Source of the DNA: Azospirillum sp051124815
GTDB lineage: Bacteria; Pseudomonadota; Alphaproteobacteria; Azospirillales; Azospirillaceae
Assembly (NCBI RefSeq): GCF_051124815.1
Contig: NZ_CP118487.1
Coordinates: 1-64,000 of the forward strand
Reading direction: 5' to 3'
DNA length: 64,000 nt
Of the stretch, positions 45,975 to 59,847 are shown one piece after another; the stretch's first letter is position 1, and each line of letters starts with the position of its first letter. The position numbers were made by a program, and so were the translations under genes. The notes under the pieces are model-generated. The model saw nothing but the letters and a program-made list of their open reading frames with translations. It had not been told where the DNA came from and made no database searches.

Positions 45975-46313
45975 CTAAAATTTGACGTTCGAAAAATCAG
46001 GCAAATGATTTGACCAATCATGCTTGTAAACGTCCGCCAACACCGTATTGTGCGCCTTCTTGTTGTTGGAGCTGCCGGAATATCCATTTCCAGGTAGCCC
46101 TGTTTTTGCGTTGACCGCAATAGATTGCAACGGAGGAAGGTCTTTTTCTTTGCAGTATTTCTGAATTATGCCGAGGTACAGGTTCGCGACACGCCAGTGA
46201 ACACCAATGGCGTCGCTCAGCTCCTTATACGTGAGAAGCGAGTTCCGTTCGGCGGCTTTTGCGAGGACTGGCCATGCCGCCTCAGCACGATGTCTGTGTA
46301 ATTCAAGGTTCAT
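45975..46313 (-). CDS. Small AT-rich protein with winged-helix-like region
   Basis: A 112-residue protein. LLTYKELSDAIGVHWRVANL looks like a winged helix, and LPPLQSIAVNAKTGLPGNGY is a block seen in small proteins or domains of the defence/endonuclease-associated kind, a resemblance I recall but cannot verify here. The gene is clearly AT-richer than its neighbours, so it is probably transferred. GGAGG six bases before the start and a near-consensus promoter support real expression. It is alone in its composition patch. Confidence 0.65.
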   Translation of the reverse strand: MNLELHRHRAEAAWPVLAKAAERNSLLTYKELSDAIGVHWRVANLYLGIIQKYCKEKDLPPLQSIAVNAKTGLPGNGYSGSSNNKKAHNTVLADVYKHDWSNHLPDFSNVKF

Positions 46314-46339
46314 ATCAACCTCCGCGCGTTTCTGGAAGC

Positions 46340-46368
46340 GGTATAACGCAAAATCGGAGGTTCGTCAA
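46340..46368 (-). promoter_or_regulatory. Sigma-70-type promoter of the small AT-rich gene
   Basis: On the minus strand: TTGACG (46363-46368), 17-base spacer, TATACC (46340-46345). The ribosome site GGAGG and ATG follow about 25 bases downstream of the -10. Confidence 0.65.
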
Positions 46369-46424
46369 AACAGGTGCCGCCGAAGGCTGTACCCGCTTCC
46401 AATGGGCAATGTCGGAAGGCGCCG

Positions 46425-47354
46425 CTAAACCGCCTCCACCACCCGCTCCACCGCCGGCACTTCCCAGGCCGGGTAGCGCAGGCTCAGCTGGTGCGGGCGG
46501 TCCTGCATGTCCAGCACCGGGCGCAGCACCGACGGGTCGGCGCGCATGGCGTCCTCGCCGGCCATGTGGACGATGCCCAGGCGGCGGTTGGGCAGGTAAT
46601 ACTCCACCAGTTCCCGCCGCTCCGGGTCGAAGCGCCAGGGGCCGATGTAGTTGCACCATTCCGGCAGAAGCTCGACCGGCAGCCCGTCCAGATAGATGGC
46701 GCCCGCCATCGCCAACTGGTCCGACGTGAACAGCCGGCCCTTGCGCAGCACCCGCTTCTGCCAGCGCTGGAACGCCTCCCAATGCGGGGCGTCGGACTTC
46801 AGCGCATAGGCGCCGGCATTCAGCGTCGGGCGGGTCGCCAGCGCCCGGCATTCCGCGGTGGTCAGCCCGGCGCGGCTGGAGTTCTTATAGAGGATCGAGC
46901 GCACCCGCGCGAAGCGGCCGAACAGCCAGTCCAGCCGCAGCTCCGTCTCCGAAAAGCGGCCGAACTGGGCGACGATGGCGAAGCGGTTCAGCGCCGCCCC
47001 CCGCCGCAGCATCTCCACCGCCTCCCAATCCTGCACCCAGGCGTCGGCGTCGATCCAGATCACCGTGTCGTAGCCGGGGAAATATGTGGGCAGGTGCAGC
47101 TTGGCGAGGTTGGCCTTCAGGTGGATGCGGTTGCGCAGCTTGTGCGCGGGGATGCTGACCGGCCAGGGCGGCGTCACCACCGCGGCGCCTTGCGCCTTCA
47201 GCTCGGCGATCTGCCCGTCCGTCAGGCCGGCGTCGATCACGCCGATGGGGCAGTCCGCCGCCGGCTTCAACGCCCGCAGCGACGCGATCAGCTCGCGGAT
47301 CAGCGGATGGTAGCGGTTATCGCCGCCGGTGACGACGATGAAGGAACCCAACAT
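46425..47354 (-). CDS. Glycosyltransferase-like protein (GT-A/GT8-type fold)
   Basis: A 309-residue protein: FIVVTGGDNRYHPLIRELIA at the nucleotide-sugar end, then HLPTYFPGYDTVIWIDADAW, which carries a DxD-type metal motif, and NAGAYALKSDAPHW plus GIVHMAGED with a late His ligand. It probably transfers a sugar from a nucleotide donor; donor and acceptor are unknown. No signal peptide is present. It is divergent from the treS-mak gene. Confidence 0.78.
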   Translation of the reverse strand: MLGSFIVVTGGDNRYHPLIRELIASLRALKPAADCPIGVIDAGLTDGQIAELKAQGAAVVTPPWPVSIPAHKLRNRIHLKANLAKLHLPTYFPGYDTVIWIDADAWVQDWEAVEMLRRGAALNRFAIVAQFGRFSETELRLDWLFGRFARVRSILYKNSSRAGLTTAECRALATRPTLNAGAYALKSDAPHWEAFQRWQKRVLRKGRLFTSDQLAMAGAIYLDGLPVELLPEWCNYIGPWRFDPERRELVEYYLPNRRLGIVHMAGEDAMRADPSVLRPVLDMQDRPHQLSLRYPAWEVPAVERVVEAV

Positions 47355-47647
47355 GATTTATCCGATACGCCATAGGCGTAAAGTTGTGCTTATACCTACC
47401 CTGCCTGGATAACCCTTCGGCGTCAATCTATGTCCAGTCCGGATTGCTGCGCTTTTGAACGGTTGCCCGGGACCTCCGGCAGTCTCCCTCTGATCTTTGT
47501 ACGTCCTGGCTTTTGCCGTCCCGCCTATCCGGAAGTCAGGGGTTGTCTGATGGCCCTTCGGATGAAACCTTCGACCGGGTGGCTTGTTTCCGTCCCGTGT
47601 TCCCGCGACACGTGTTCCGTCAAACGCTTCTCGAAAGTGCTCGACCC

Positions 47648-50600
47648 ATGATCGATCGGCAGGACCGGCTTTGGTACAAAGACGCCGTCATTTACCAGCT
47701 GCACATCAAGGCGTTCTTCGACGCCGACAATGACGGCATCGGCGATTTCGCCGGCCTGACCCAGAAGCTGGATTACATCCAGGAGCTGGGAGTGACGGCG
47801 GTATGGCTTCTGCCCTTCTATCCGTCGCCGCTGCGCGACGACGGCTATGACATCGCCGATTACACCTCGGTCAACCCGACCTACGGGAACCTGGACGATT
47901 TCCGGCGCTTCATGGAGGAATGCCACAACCGCGGCCTGCGGGTGATCACGGAGCTGGTCATCAACCACACCTCCGACCAGCATCCCTGGTTCCAGCGCGC
48001 GCGGGAAGCGCCGGCCGGCTCCAACCACCGCGACTATTATGTCTGGTCCGACAGCGACCAGAAATACCAGGGCACGCGCATCATCTTCTGCGACACGGAA
48101 AAGTCCAACTGGACCTGGGATCCGGTCGCCAACGCCTATTACTGGCACCGCTTCTATTCGCACCAGCCCGACCTGAACTTCGACAATCCCGAAGTTCTGG
48201 AAGAGGTGCTGAAGGTCATGCGCTTCTGGCTGGACATGGGTGTGGACGGGCTGCGGCTCGACGCCATCCCCTACCTGAAGGAGCGCGAGGGCACCAACAA
48301 CGAGAATCTGCCGGAAACCCATGACGTCCTGAAGGCGATCCGCGCCGCGCTGGATGCCGAATATCCCGACCGCATGCTGTTGGCCGAGGCCAACCAGTGG
48401 CCGGAGGACGTGCTGCCCTATTTCGGCGATCCGGAGAAGGGCGGCGACGAATGCCACATGTCCTTCCACTTTCCGCTGATGCCGCGCATCTACATGGCGG
48501 TGGCGATGGAGGACCGGCATCCCATCGCCGACATCATGCGCCAGACCCCGGACATCCCGGCCGACTGCCAGTGGGCCATCTTCCTGCGCAACCATGATGA
48601 ACTGACGCTGGAGATGGTCACCGACAGCGAGCGCGACTATCTCTGGAACTTCTACGCCGCCGACCGGCGCATGCGGATCAACCTCGGCATCCGCCGCCGC
48701 CTCGCCCCGCTGCTGGAGAACGACCGCCGCAAGATCGAACTGCTGAACAGCCTGCTGATGTCGATGCCCGGCACGCCGGTGCTCTATTACGGCGACGAGA
48801 TCGGCATGGGCGACAACATCTATCTCGGCGACCGCGACGGCGTGCGCACGCCGATGCAATGGTCGATCGACCGCAACGGCGGCTTCTCGCGCGCCGACCC
48901 GGCCCGGCTCTATCTGCCGGCGGTGCTCGACCCGATCTACGGCTTCATGGCCGTCAATGTGGAGGCGCAGGCGCGCAACCCCTCCTCGCTGCTGAACTGG
49001 ATGAAGCGGCTGGTGGCGGTGCGCAAGCAGCGGCAGAGCTTCGGCCGCGGCAGCTTCTCGCTGCTCTACCCCGGCAACCGCAAGGTCCTGGCCTATGTCC
49101 GCAGCCTAGAGACGGAGAACGGCGAGGAGATCGCGCTCTGCGTCGCCAACCTGTCGCGCTCGGCCCAGGCGGTGGAACTGGACCTGAAGAATTGGAAGGG
49201 CCGCATCCCGGTCGAACTGCTGGGCCGCACCGTCTTCCCGCCCGTCGGCGACCTTCCCTATCTGCTGACCCTGCCGGCCTACGGCTTCTACTGGTTCGCC
49301 CTGACCGCCGAGGCGGAGCTGCCGACCTGGCACGAGACCCCGCCGGAGCCGGTGCCGGACCTGCTGACCGTCGTCGTGCGCGACGGTTGGCACAGCCTGA
49401 CCAGCGGCAAGGCGGCGGACGAGCTGGGCCGCGACATCCTGCAGTCCTTCCTGCCGCAGCAGCGCTGGTTCTCCGCCAAGGATCGCCGCATCACCCGTTC
49501 GCACGTCACGCTCGCCACCCAGCTTCCGGGACCGGGCGAGGGCTTCATGCTGGTCCGGGCGCAGGTCGGCCTCGATGGAGCCGCCGCCGACCAGAGCTAT
49601 TTCCTGCCGCTGGCGATGAGCTGGGAGGACGGGGCCGGCGGCACCGGCTGGCCGCTGCTGCCCTACACGCTGGGCAAGGTGCGGCGGGGGCCCAGGACCG
49701 GCGCCATCTATGACGCCGTGCAGGCCGACGGCTTCGCCCTGGCGCTGATCGAGGCGCTGCGCCGCGGCGATACGCTGAAGGCCACCGCCGGCGACGACAC
49801 CGTCCGCTTCACCCCGACCGAGGCGCTGGGCGCCATCGAACTGTCGGAACAGGCCGAGGTGCGCCGGCTGGGCGTCGAGCAGAGCAACACCTCCGTCCTG
49901 GTCGACAGCCAGATCGTGCTGAAGGTGCTGCGCCGTCTGGTGGAGGGCGAGCATCCCGAGGTCGAGATGGGCCGCTTCCTGACCGAGGTCGGCTTCGCCA
50001 ACACGCCAGCCCTGCTGGGCACGGTGGAACAGGTCGCGGCCGACGGCACGCCGACGGCGCTGGCGGTGGCCCAGGCCTTCGTCCGCAACCAGGGCGACGG
50101 CTGGGCCAGCACGGTGGAGGAGCTTGAACGCCAGCTGGAGGACATCCGCCTGGGCGTCGCCGGCACCACCGAGGACGCCGCCGAATCGGGCGAGCCCTTC
50201 GGCATGCATCTGGTGATGATGACCACGCTGGGGCAGCGCACCGCCGAACTGCACCGGGCGCTGGCGCAGAGCACCGGTAACGCTGCCTTCGAACCGGAGC
50301 CGATCACGTCGGAGGATCTGGCGCGCTGGGCCGATGCCGCCCGCGTCCAGGCGGAGGCCGCCTTCGCCGCCCTGCCGGGAACGCTGGACCGCCTGCCGGC
50401 CGACGTGCGCGCCGATGTCGAACAGCTCCTGTCCCGCCGGGCAGAGGCGATGGACCGGCTGTCGGCGCTGGCGTCGATGCCGGCCGACGGCGTCAAGACC
50501 CGCATCCATGGCGACTATCACCTGGGGCAGGTCGTGAGGGCGCAGAACGACTGGTACATCCTCGATTTCGAAGGGGAACCGGCCAAGACGCTGGAAGAAC

Positions 50601-50983
50601 GCCGCGCCAAATCCAGCCCGTTGCGCGACGTGGCCGGCATGCTGCGCTCCTTCAACTATGCCGCCTGGGCGGCTCTGTTCCGGCTGGACAGCGCCGGCGA
50701 GGGCGCCAACAGCGGCGACAGCCCGGCGCTGGCCGCCGCCCGCGACTGGGAGCGCCGCAGCGTCGAGTCCTTCCTCGACGGCTACCGCTCGGTGATCGAG
50801 GGCTGCCCGGCCTGGCCGTCCGCTGCCGGCACCGCGCGCGGCCTGCTGACCCTGTTCCTGCTGGAAAAGGCCTTCTACGAGATCGGTTACGAGGCGGCGA
50901 ACCGGCCCAACTGGATCGGCATCCCGGTCAAGGGCGTGCTCGGCCTGCTCGACGACGCGCAGGAGGCCGGCGCGAAGGGGTAG
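47648..50983 (+). CDS. treS: Trehalose synthase / maltokinase fusion
   Basis: An 1111-residue bifunctional protein. The N-terminal GH13_16 domain (about 1-545) interconverts trehalose and maltose: nucleophile D205 in GLRLDAIPY, acid/base E247 in LLAEANQW and D317 in RNHDEL. The C-terminal maltokinase domain (about 600-1111) makes maltose-1-phosphate with ATP; FLPQQRWFSAKDRRI and the kinase motif HGDYHLGQV...DFEGEP are present. Fusion is common in proteobacteria. Maltose-1-phosphate is the donor for GlgE, which is not in this window. The start at 47648 matches the domain N-terminus. Confidence 0.95.
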   Translation: MIDRQDRLWYKDAVIYQLHIKAFFDADNDGIGDFAGLTQKLDYIQELGVTAVWLLPFYPSPLRDDGYDIADYTSVNPTYGNLDDFRRFMEECHNRGLRVITELVINHTSDQHPWFQRAREAPAGSNHRDYYVWSDSDQKYQGTRIIFCDTEKSNWTWDPVANAYYWHRFYSHQPDLNFDNPEVLEEVLKVMRFWLDMGVDGLRLDAIPYLKEREGTNNENLPETHDVLKAIRAALDAEYPDRMLLAEANQWPEDVLPYFGDPEKGGDECHMSFHFPLMPRIYMAVAMEDRHPIADIMRQTPDIPADCQWAIFLRNHDELTLEMVTDSERDYLWNFYAADRRMRINLGIRRRLAPLLENDRRKIELLNSLLMSMPGTPVLYYGDEIGMGDNIYLGDRDGVRTPMQWSIDRNGGFSRADPARLYLPAVLDPIYGFMAVNVEAQARNPSSLLNWMKRLVAVRKQRQSFGRGSFSLLYPGNRKVLAYVRSLETENGEEIALCVANLSRSAQAVELDLKNWKGRIPVELLGRTVFPPVGDLPYLLTLPAYGFYWFALTAEAELPTWHETPPEPVPDLLTVVVRDGWHSLTSGKAADELGRDILQSFLPQQRWFSAKDRRITRSHVTLATQLPGPGEGFMLVRAQVGLDGAAADQSYFLPLAMSWEDGAGGTGWPLLPYTLGKVRRGPRTGAIYDAVQADGFALALIEALRRGDTLKATAGDDTVRFTPTEALGAIELSEQAEVRRLGVEQSNTSVLVDSQIVLKVLRRLVEGEHPEVEMGRFLTEVGFANTPALLGTVEQVAADGTPTALAVAQAFVRNQGDGWASTVEELERQLEDIRLGVAGTTEDAAESGEPFGMHLVMMTTLGQRTAELHRALAQSTGNAAFEPEPITSEDLARWADAARVQAEAAFAALPGTLDRLPADVRADVEQLLSRRAEAMDRLSALASMPADGVKTRIHGDYHLGQVVRAQNDWYILDFEGEPAKTLEERRAKSSPLRDVAGMLRSFNYAAWAALFRLDSAGEGANSGDSPALAAARDWERRSVESFLDGYRSVIEGCPAWPSAAGTARGLLTLFLLEKAFYEIGYEAANRPNWIGIPVKGVLGLLDDAQEAGAKG

Positions 50984-51287
50984 GCGGGCAAATCCGCGGC
51001 GGGAATGGTGTGACGAAACCGCCGCGGGTATGTTCACCTCCGGAGAAGGCGTTCCCTGCGTCGGCCCTCATTCCCGCGAAGGCGGACTGTGCCAACCTTG
51101 CCCCCACCCCAGCCCTCCCCCGCTTCGCGGGAGAGGGTGCCTTTTGCGAAGCGGCGGACGTCCCCTCCCCCGCCCAGCGGGGGAGGGTTAGGGTGGGGGC
51201 AAGGCCGCCGCGGTGATCCGGCTGGACGGTGAACGATCAACGGTCCATGAAGACGACAGGGCCTCCACGAAGAAGGGCACTTGGCCA
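50984..51287. other. Non-coding stretch with inverted repeat between treS and glgB
   Basis: About 300 bases without a gene. It holds a lone half-arm of the first palindrome family near 51070 and the long-armed inverted repeat at 51097-51203. A glgB frame is open from 51213, but the start is set at 51288. Confidence 0.7.
51097..51203. repeat. Long-armed inverted repeat, copy 2 (inverted relative to copy 1)
   Basis: The left arm starts CTTGCCCCCACCCCAGCC and the right arm ends GGTTAGGGTGGGGGCAAG. The reverse complement of the right arm equals the left arm of the 28238-28355 copy, so the same element is present in opposite orientation. The centre differs from copy 1. Confidence 0.85.
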
Positions 51288-53588
<2,301 letters not shown>

Positions 53589-53597
53589 GGAAAGACT

Positions 53598-53620
53598 CCC
53601 TCTCCCGTTCCGGGAGAGGG
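53598..53620 (+). terminator. Probable terminator after glgB
   Basis: CCCTCTCCCG-TTC-CGGGAGAGGG, a perfect 10-bp stem with a 3-base loop, 10 bases after the glgB stop. No T tract follows, so termination may be weak or the hairpin may protect the 3' end. Confidence 0.6.
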
Positions 53621-53857
53621 AAGCACGCACCGCAACAGCCACGCCACTTTGCCAACCTCCCTTGACGACGCCGGGGGGAGGCTTTCTTATTGGATCCCTT
53701 GTGTCTTTTTGGGGAACCGGTGAGGCGTGCGCTGGCTGATGGTCGATAGGACCCGTCTTCCCTCCATTACCGATGCGATGCGGTCCCGGCGGATAAACCG
53801 CGAGGCGACGTGCCGCCGGCGGAGCCCGTACGCGTCTACGGCAGGGCAACGGGGGCG

Positions 53858-53910
53858 TGGAACAATGGAACAGGCTTCGAAAACCGTTTCATACTGTTCC
53901 AAACGTTCCA
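53858..53910. promoter_or_regulatory. TGGAACA/TGTTCCA motif cluster upstream of glgX
   Basis: TGGAACA at 53858-53864 and 53866-53872, TGTTCCA at 53895-53901, and CGTTCCA at 53904-53910. Two tandem half-sites face two inverted half-sites across about 22 bases, forming an imperfect large palindrome. The same 7-mer is clustered upstream of the SMP-30 lactonase gene. Confidence 0.45.
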
Positions 53911-53995
53911 TTCGCCGGCCTGCAAACCGGCGACCCGCCGGATCAGCGGCCCTGACGATCACGTCGAAGTACATCACCACACAGGCCGCCCGCTG

Positions 53996-56134
<2,139 letters not shown>

Positions 56135-56288
56135 GGGGCGGGCATGAAACCGATGGCGCGTCGCCCTGCGATCCTTTGCCCACTGTCCATCCCCCCGTCG
56201 GAGATGCTACCGCGACGGGCGGAGACAAAGCGTGTTACGCTGCGCCGCGCGTTCCCGTCACAGCGGCAGCGGAGCTTCGGGTAGGACG

Positions 56289-57386
56289 ATGCCGGATTAC
56301 GATTTCTCGCAGGTCGACGCCGCGATCATCGACAGCCAGCTCAACACCGCGCGCGTGTTCCGCGACGTGCTGATCCGGCTGGGCTTCCGCCGGGTGGAGC
56401 TGTTCGATTCGGTGAAGGCCGCCGCCGGCCTGCTGGCCGCGGCCATGCCCGATCTGGTGCTGGTCGATGCCGACGGCGAGGATTCGGAGGCATTCCGCTT
56501 CATCCGCGCCCTGCGCAACGAACCGGCGGTGCCCAACCCGTTTGCCTGCGTCATCGTCACCACCTGGGCGCCGACCCCGGCTCTGCTGACCCGCGTCACC
56601 AATGCCGGCGGCGACGACCTGCTGATGAAGCCGGTGTCGCCCAAGCAGGTGCGCGAGCGTATCGTCAGCCTGATCGAGGCACGCAAGGGCTTCGTCGTCA
56701 CCGCCGACTACACCGGTCCCGACCGCCGCAAATCCCCGCGCGAGGGCGCGCAGGTGCCGGTGCTGGACGCCCCCAACACGCTGCGGCTGAAGGCGACCGG
56801 CCAGTGGTCCCAGTCCGGCGCCCGAATGCGGCTGAACGAGGCGATCGCCACCGTCACCACCCAGAAGCGGCTGCGCGCCAGCATCCAGGTCGCCTTCCTG
56901 GTCGAATTCGCCCTGGCCGGTCTGGCGCGGCCGGTTCCCGACCGCATGTCCATCGACCATGTCGGCCGCATCGGCGGCTTTCTGGACGATCTGCTGCGCC
57001 GGCTGGGCGACGATGGTGACCATGCCCCGGTTGAGGCGGTCGCCCGCGCCATCAAGACCCTGGCCGACAAGGTACGCGCTGCCGCCGAAACCGGTCCCGT
57101 CTCCGCCGACGACCGCGATCAGCTGCAGGCGCTGTCCCGCGCCCTGATGCAGGCCGTCGATCCCGACCGCCCGCTCGAGGCGATGGCCCAAGAAGTGTCC
57201 ACCGCCGTCGCCGGATATCGCAGCCGGCTGGAGCAGATCGCCCAGGCCAAGGCCGCCGCCGCGGCATCGGCGCTGGCGGCGTCATCCGCCGAAGCGACAG
57301 GCGGTGCCGCGAACGAATCCATCGCGTCCGCCGCCCCGCCGCCGACCGCGGCCGGGCCGGCGAGCGCCGCCCTGTCGGCTGGATAA
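56289..57386 (+). CDS. Receiver-domain protein with helical C-terminal region
   Basis: About 365 residues. The N-terminal CheY-like receiver has the phospho-acceptor D60 in LVLVDADG and the conserved Lys K114 in LLMKPVSPKQV; the usual DD acidic pair near the start is reduced to AAIIDSQ, so phosphorylation may be altered. A helical region follows, ending in a long Ala/Pro tail. There is no DNA-binding or GGDEF/EAL domain. It lies between glgX and malQ on the same strand, but a functional tie to glucan metabolism is not evident. Confidence 0.8.
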   Translation: MPDYDFSQVDAAIIDSQLNTARVFRDVLIRLGFRRVELFDSVKAAAGLLAAAMPDLVLVDADGEDSEAFRFIRALRNEPAVPNPFACVIVTTWAPTPALLTRVTNAGGDDLLMKPVSPKQVRERIVSLIEARKGFVVTADYTGPDRRKSPREGAQVPVLDAPNTLRLKATGQWSQSGARMRLNEAIATVTTQKRLRASIQVAFLVEFALAGLARPVPDRMSIDHVGRIGGFLDDLLRRLGDDGDHAPVEAVARAIKTLADKVRAAAETGPVSADDRDQLQALSRALMQAVDPDRPLEAMAQEVSTAVAGYRSRLEQIAQAKAAAAASALAASSAEATGGAANESIASAAPPPTAAGPASAALSAG

Positions 57387-57493
57387 TCGGGGAGCGCCGA
57401 TGGCATAGGCCGCCGGGCGGCATTGACGCCGCGGCCCGCGACCCCAATCCCTAAGCCCCAACCCTCATTCCGTACAACCCGCGGGGACCCTGC

Positions 57494-59686
57494 ATGAGTG
57501 ATCTCGACCGGCTGGCCGATCTGCTTGGACTAGAACCCCACTATCACGACATCTGGGGCAACCGGCGGGAAACCTCGGCCGCCACCAAGCGGGCGCTGAT
57601 CGCCGCCATGGGGTTGCCGGCCGCCACGGACGAACAGGTCGCCGACAGCCTGCGCACGGTCGAACGCCGGTCCTGGAGCCGCCCGCTGCCGCCGGTGCTG
57701 GTGGTCGGGGAAGGGCAGGGGATCGTTCTGGACGTCGCGCTGCCGGTCGGCCTCGACGATGCCACCCTGGCGTGGGACCTGACGCCGGAAGGCGGCACCG
57801 CCCAGGGTGGCCGCACCGCCATCCGCGACCTGCCCGTCACCGATCGCGCCACCCTGGACGGCACGGCCTACGAGCGCCGCGCGCTGGGCGCCCAGCTTCC
57901 CGTATCGCTGCCCATCGGTTACCACCGGCTGGACCTGCATGTGGAGACCGCCGGGGGGGCGTCGGGCCCATCGGGCTCCACCACCCTGATCGTCGCGCCG
58001 GACCGCTGCGTGACGGTGGAGGAGATGGTGCCGGCCGGCCGCAGCTGGGGCATCGGCCTGCAGGTCTATTCGCTGCGCTCGGAGCATGACTGGGGCATGG
58101 GCGATTTCGCCGACCTTGCCGGCTTCGCCGAGGTTGCGGGGCGGCTGGGCGCCGGGCTTGTCGGCCTGAACCCGCTGCACGCCCTGTTTCCGGCCGACCC
58201 CAACCACATCGGCCCCTATTCACCGTCCAGCCGCCAGTTCCTGAACATCCTCTACATCGACCCGGCCTCCGTTCCCGAATTCGCCGAAGCCGACGACCTG
58301 CGCGCCCGCATCGAGGATCCCGCCTTTCAAACGGCGCTGGCCGCCGCCCGTCAGGCTGAGCTGGTCGACTACCCCGCCGTCGCCGCGCTGAAGCTGCCGC
58401 TGCTGGAGGCTCTGCACGCCCGTTTCCGTGCTCTCCCCGACGACCATCCGCGCAAGGCCGCCTATGCCGCCTTCCGCCAGGACATGGGGACGGCGCTGGA
58501 TCGCCACGCCCTGTTCGATGCCCTGCACGAGCATTTCTTCCGCCAGGATTCCGCGCAGTGGATGTGGCGGAGCTGGCCGGCCGCCTTCCAGGACCCGCAG
58601 AGCGCCGAGGTTGCCGCCTTCGCCCACGATCATGCCGACCGCGTCGATTTCTTCGCCTGGACCCAGTTCGAGGCCGACCGCCAACTGGGCGAGGCCGCGA
58701 CACGCGGGCGCTCGGCAGGGCTTGCCATGGGCTTCTACCGCGATCTCGCCGTCGCCGCGCATCCCGGCGGTGGCTCCGCCTGGGCCGATCCGTCGATGCT
58801 GGTGCAGGGCGCCAATGTCGGGGCGCCGCCCGACCAGTTCAACATGAACGGCCAGAACTGGGGCCTCGCTCCCCTGTCGCCGCTGGGCCTGCGCGAGTCC
58901 GCCTACCGCCCCTTCATCGAGCTTCTGCGCGCCAACATGCGTCATGCCGCGGCGCTCCGCATCGACCATGTGATGGCGCTGCAGCACCTGTTCTGGATTC
59001 CGGAGGACGGCAGCCCCGGCGCCTATGTCGCCTATCCCTTCCACGACCTGCTGCGCATCGTTGCGCTGGAGAGCCGCCGCAACCGCTGCGTCGTGATCGG
59101 CGAGGATCTGGGCACCGTGCCGGAGGGCTTCCGCCCGGCGCTGGAGCAGGCCGGCATCCTCAGCTACCGCGTGCTGTATTTCGAGCGCACCGCCGACGGC
59201 GGCTTCAAGCTCCCTGGCGACTATCCCGCCGGGTCGATGGCGACGGTCAGCACCCATGATCTGGCGCCATTCAAAGGCTTCTGGACCGGCCGGGATCTCG
59301 ACTGGCGCCGGCGCCTCGGCCTTTATCCGGACGACGCCAGCCGCGACAAGGACATTTGGGACCGTGGCGTCGACCGCTGGCGCCTGCTGCAGGCGCTGTC
59401 GCGGGAGGGGCTGCGGCCGGACAGCTATCCGACGGAGGACGGCGATCAGCCATTCCACGTCGACCTGTCCGCCGCCGTCCACGCCTATCTGGCACGCACC
59501 CCGTCCCGCATCGTGATGGTGCAGATCGAAGACGCTCTGGCCGACGACGAGCAACCCAACCTTCCCGGCACGGTGGACCAGCACCCCAACTGGCGCCGCC
59601 GCCTTCCTCGCAAGCTGGAGGAGTTGGAGTCCGACGACGACCTGCGCCGCATCATCGCCCCGATCGCCGCCGTCGCCCCGCGCTGA
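57494..59686 (+). CDS. malQ: 4-alpha-glucanotransferase (amylomaltase)
   Basis: A 730-residue GH77 enzyme that transfers maltodextrin units between chains. An N-terminal region of about 170 residues precedes the barrel. The catalytic residues are nucleophile D491 in LRIDHVMALQ, acid/base E537 in VIGEDLGTVP and D589 in STHDLAPF. YSLRSEHDWGMGDFADL and NGQNWGLAPLSPLGL are family motifs. It recycles short dextrins released by GlgX. Confidence 0.95.
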   Translation: MSDLDRLADLLGLEPHYHDIWGNRRETSAATKRALIAAMGLPAATDEQVADSLRTVERRSWSRPLPPVLVVGEGQGIVLDVALPVGLDDATLAWDLTPEGGTAQGGRTAIRDLPVTDRATLDGTAYERRALGAQLPVSLPIGYHRLDLHVETAGGASGPSGSTTLIVAPDRCVTVEEMVPAGRSWGIGLQVYSLRSEHDWGMGDFADLAGFAEVAGRLGAGLVGLNPLHALFPADPNHIGPYSPSSRQFLNILYIDPASVPEFAEADDLRARIEDPAFQTALAAARQAELVDYPAVAALKLPLLEALHARFRALPDDHPRKAAYAAFRQDMGTALDRHALFDALHEHFFRQDSAQWMWRSWPAAFQDPQSAEVAAFAHDHADRVDFFAWTQFEADRQLGEAATRGRSAGLAMGFYRDLAVAAHPGGGSAWADPSMLVQGANVGAPPDQFNMNGQNWGLAPLSPLGLRESAYRPFIELLRANMRHAAALRIDHVMALQHLFWIPEDGSPGAYVAYPFHDLLRIVALESRRNRCVVIGEDLGTVPEGFRPALEQAGILSYRVLYFERTADGGFKLPGDYPAGSMATVSTHDLAPFKGFWTGRDLDWRRRLGLYPDDASRDKDIWDRGVDRWRLLQALSREGLRPDSYPTEDGDQPFHVDLSAAVHAYLARTPSRIVMVQIEDALADDEQPNLPGTVDQHPNWRRRLPRKLEELESDDDLRRIIAPIAAVAPR

Positions 59687-59770
59687 CCACCGTCGGCCAC
59701 CGGCGGCCCTGGGGGAGTCCGGGTCGCCGTTGACGGCTGGAAAAAAATGCATCCCAAGCGAAAAAAGCTC

Positions 59771-59799
59771 TTCACAGCCCATCACATGGTCGCTATAAA
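59771..59799 (+). promoter_or_regulatory. Promoter of tRNA-Gln
   Basis: TTCACA (59771-59776), 17-base spacer, TATAAA (59794-59799). The predicted start lies about 40 bases before the tRNA. It is close to the sigma-70 consensus with ideal spacing. Confidence 0.75.
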
Positions 59800-59847
59800 C
59801 CCGCCCACACCACGGGGCACGGCAAACGAGCCGCCCCGGTGACGGTC

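Larger units (their letters stand above)
53589..53995. other. Non-coding stretch upstream of glgX
   Basis: A 407-base gap. It contains a hairpin directly after glgB (53598-53620) and a cluster of TGGAACA/TGTTCCA motifs (53858-53910). Open frames here lack ribosome sites and protein-like composition, and are not called. Confidence 0.6.

Noticed and set aside
59687..59770. Small RNA or extra gene between malQ and tRNA-Gln
   Set aside because: No terminator or conserved structure; only an A-rich stretch before the tRNA promoter.
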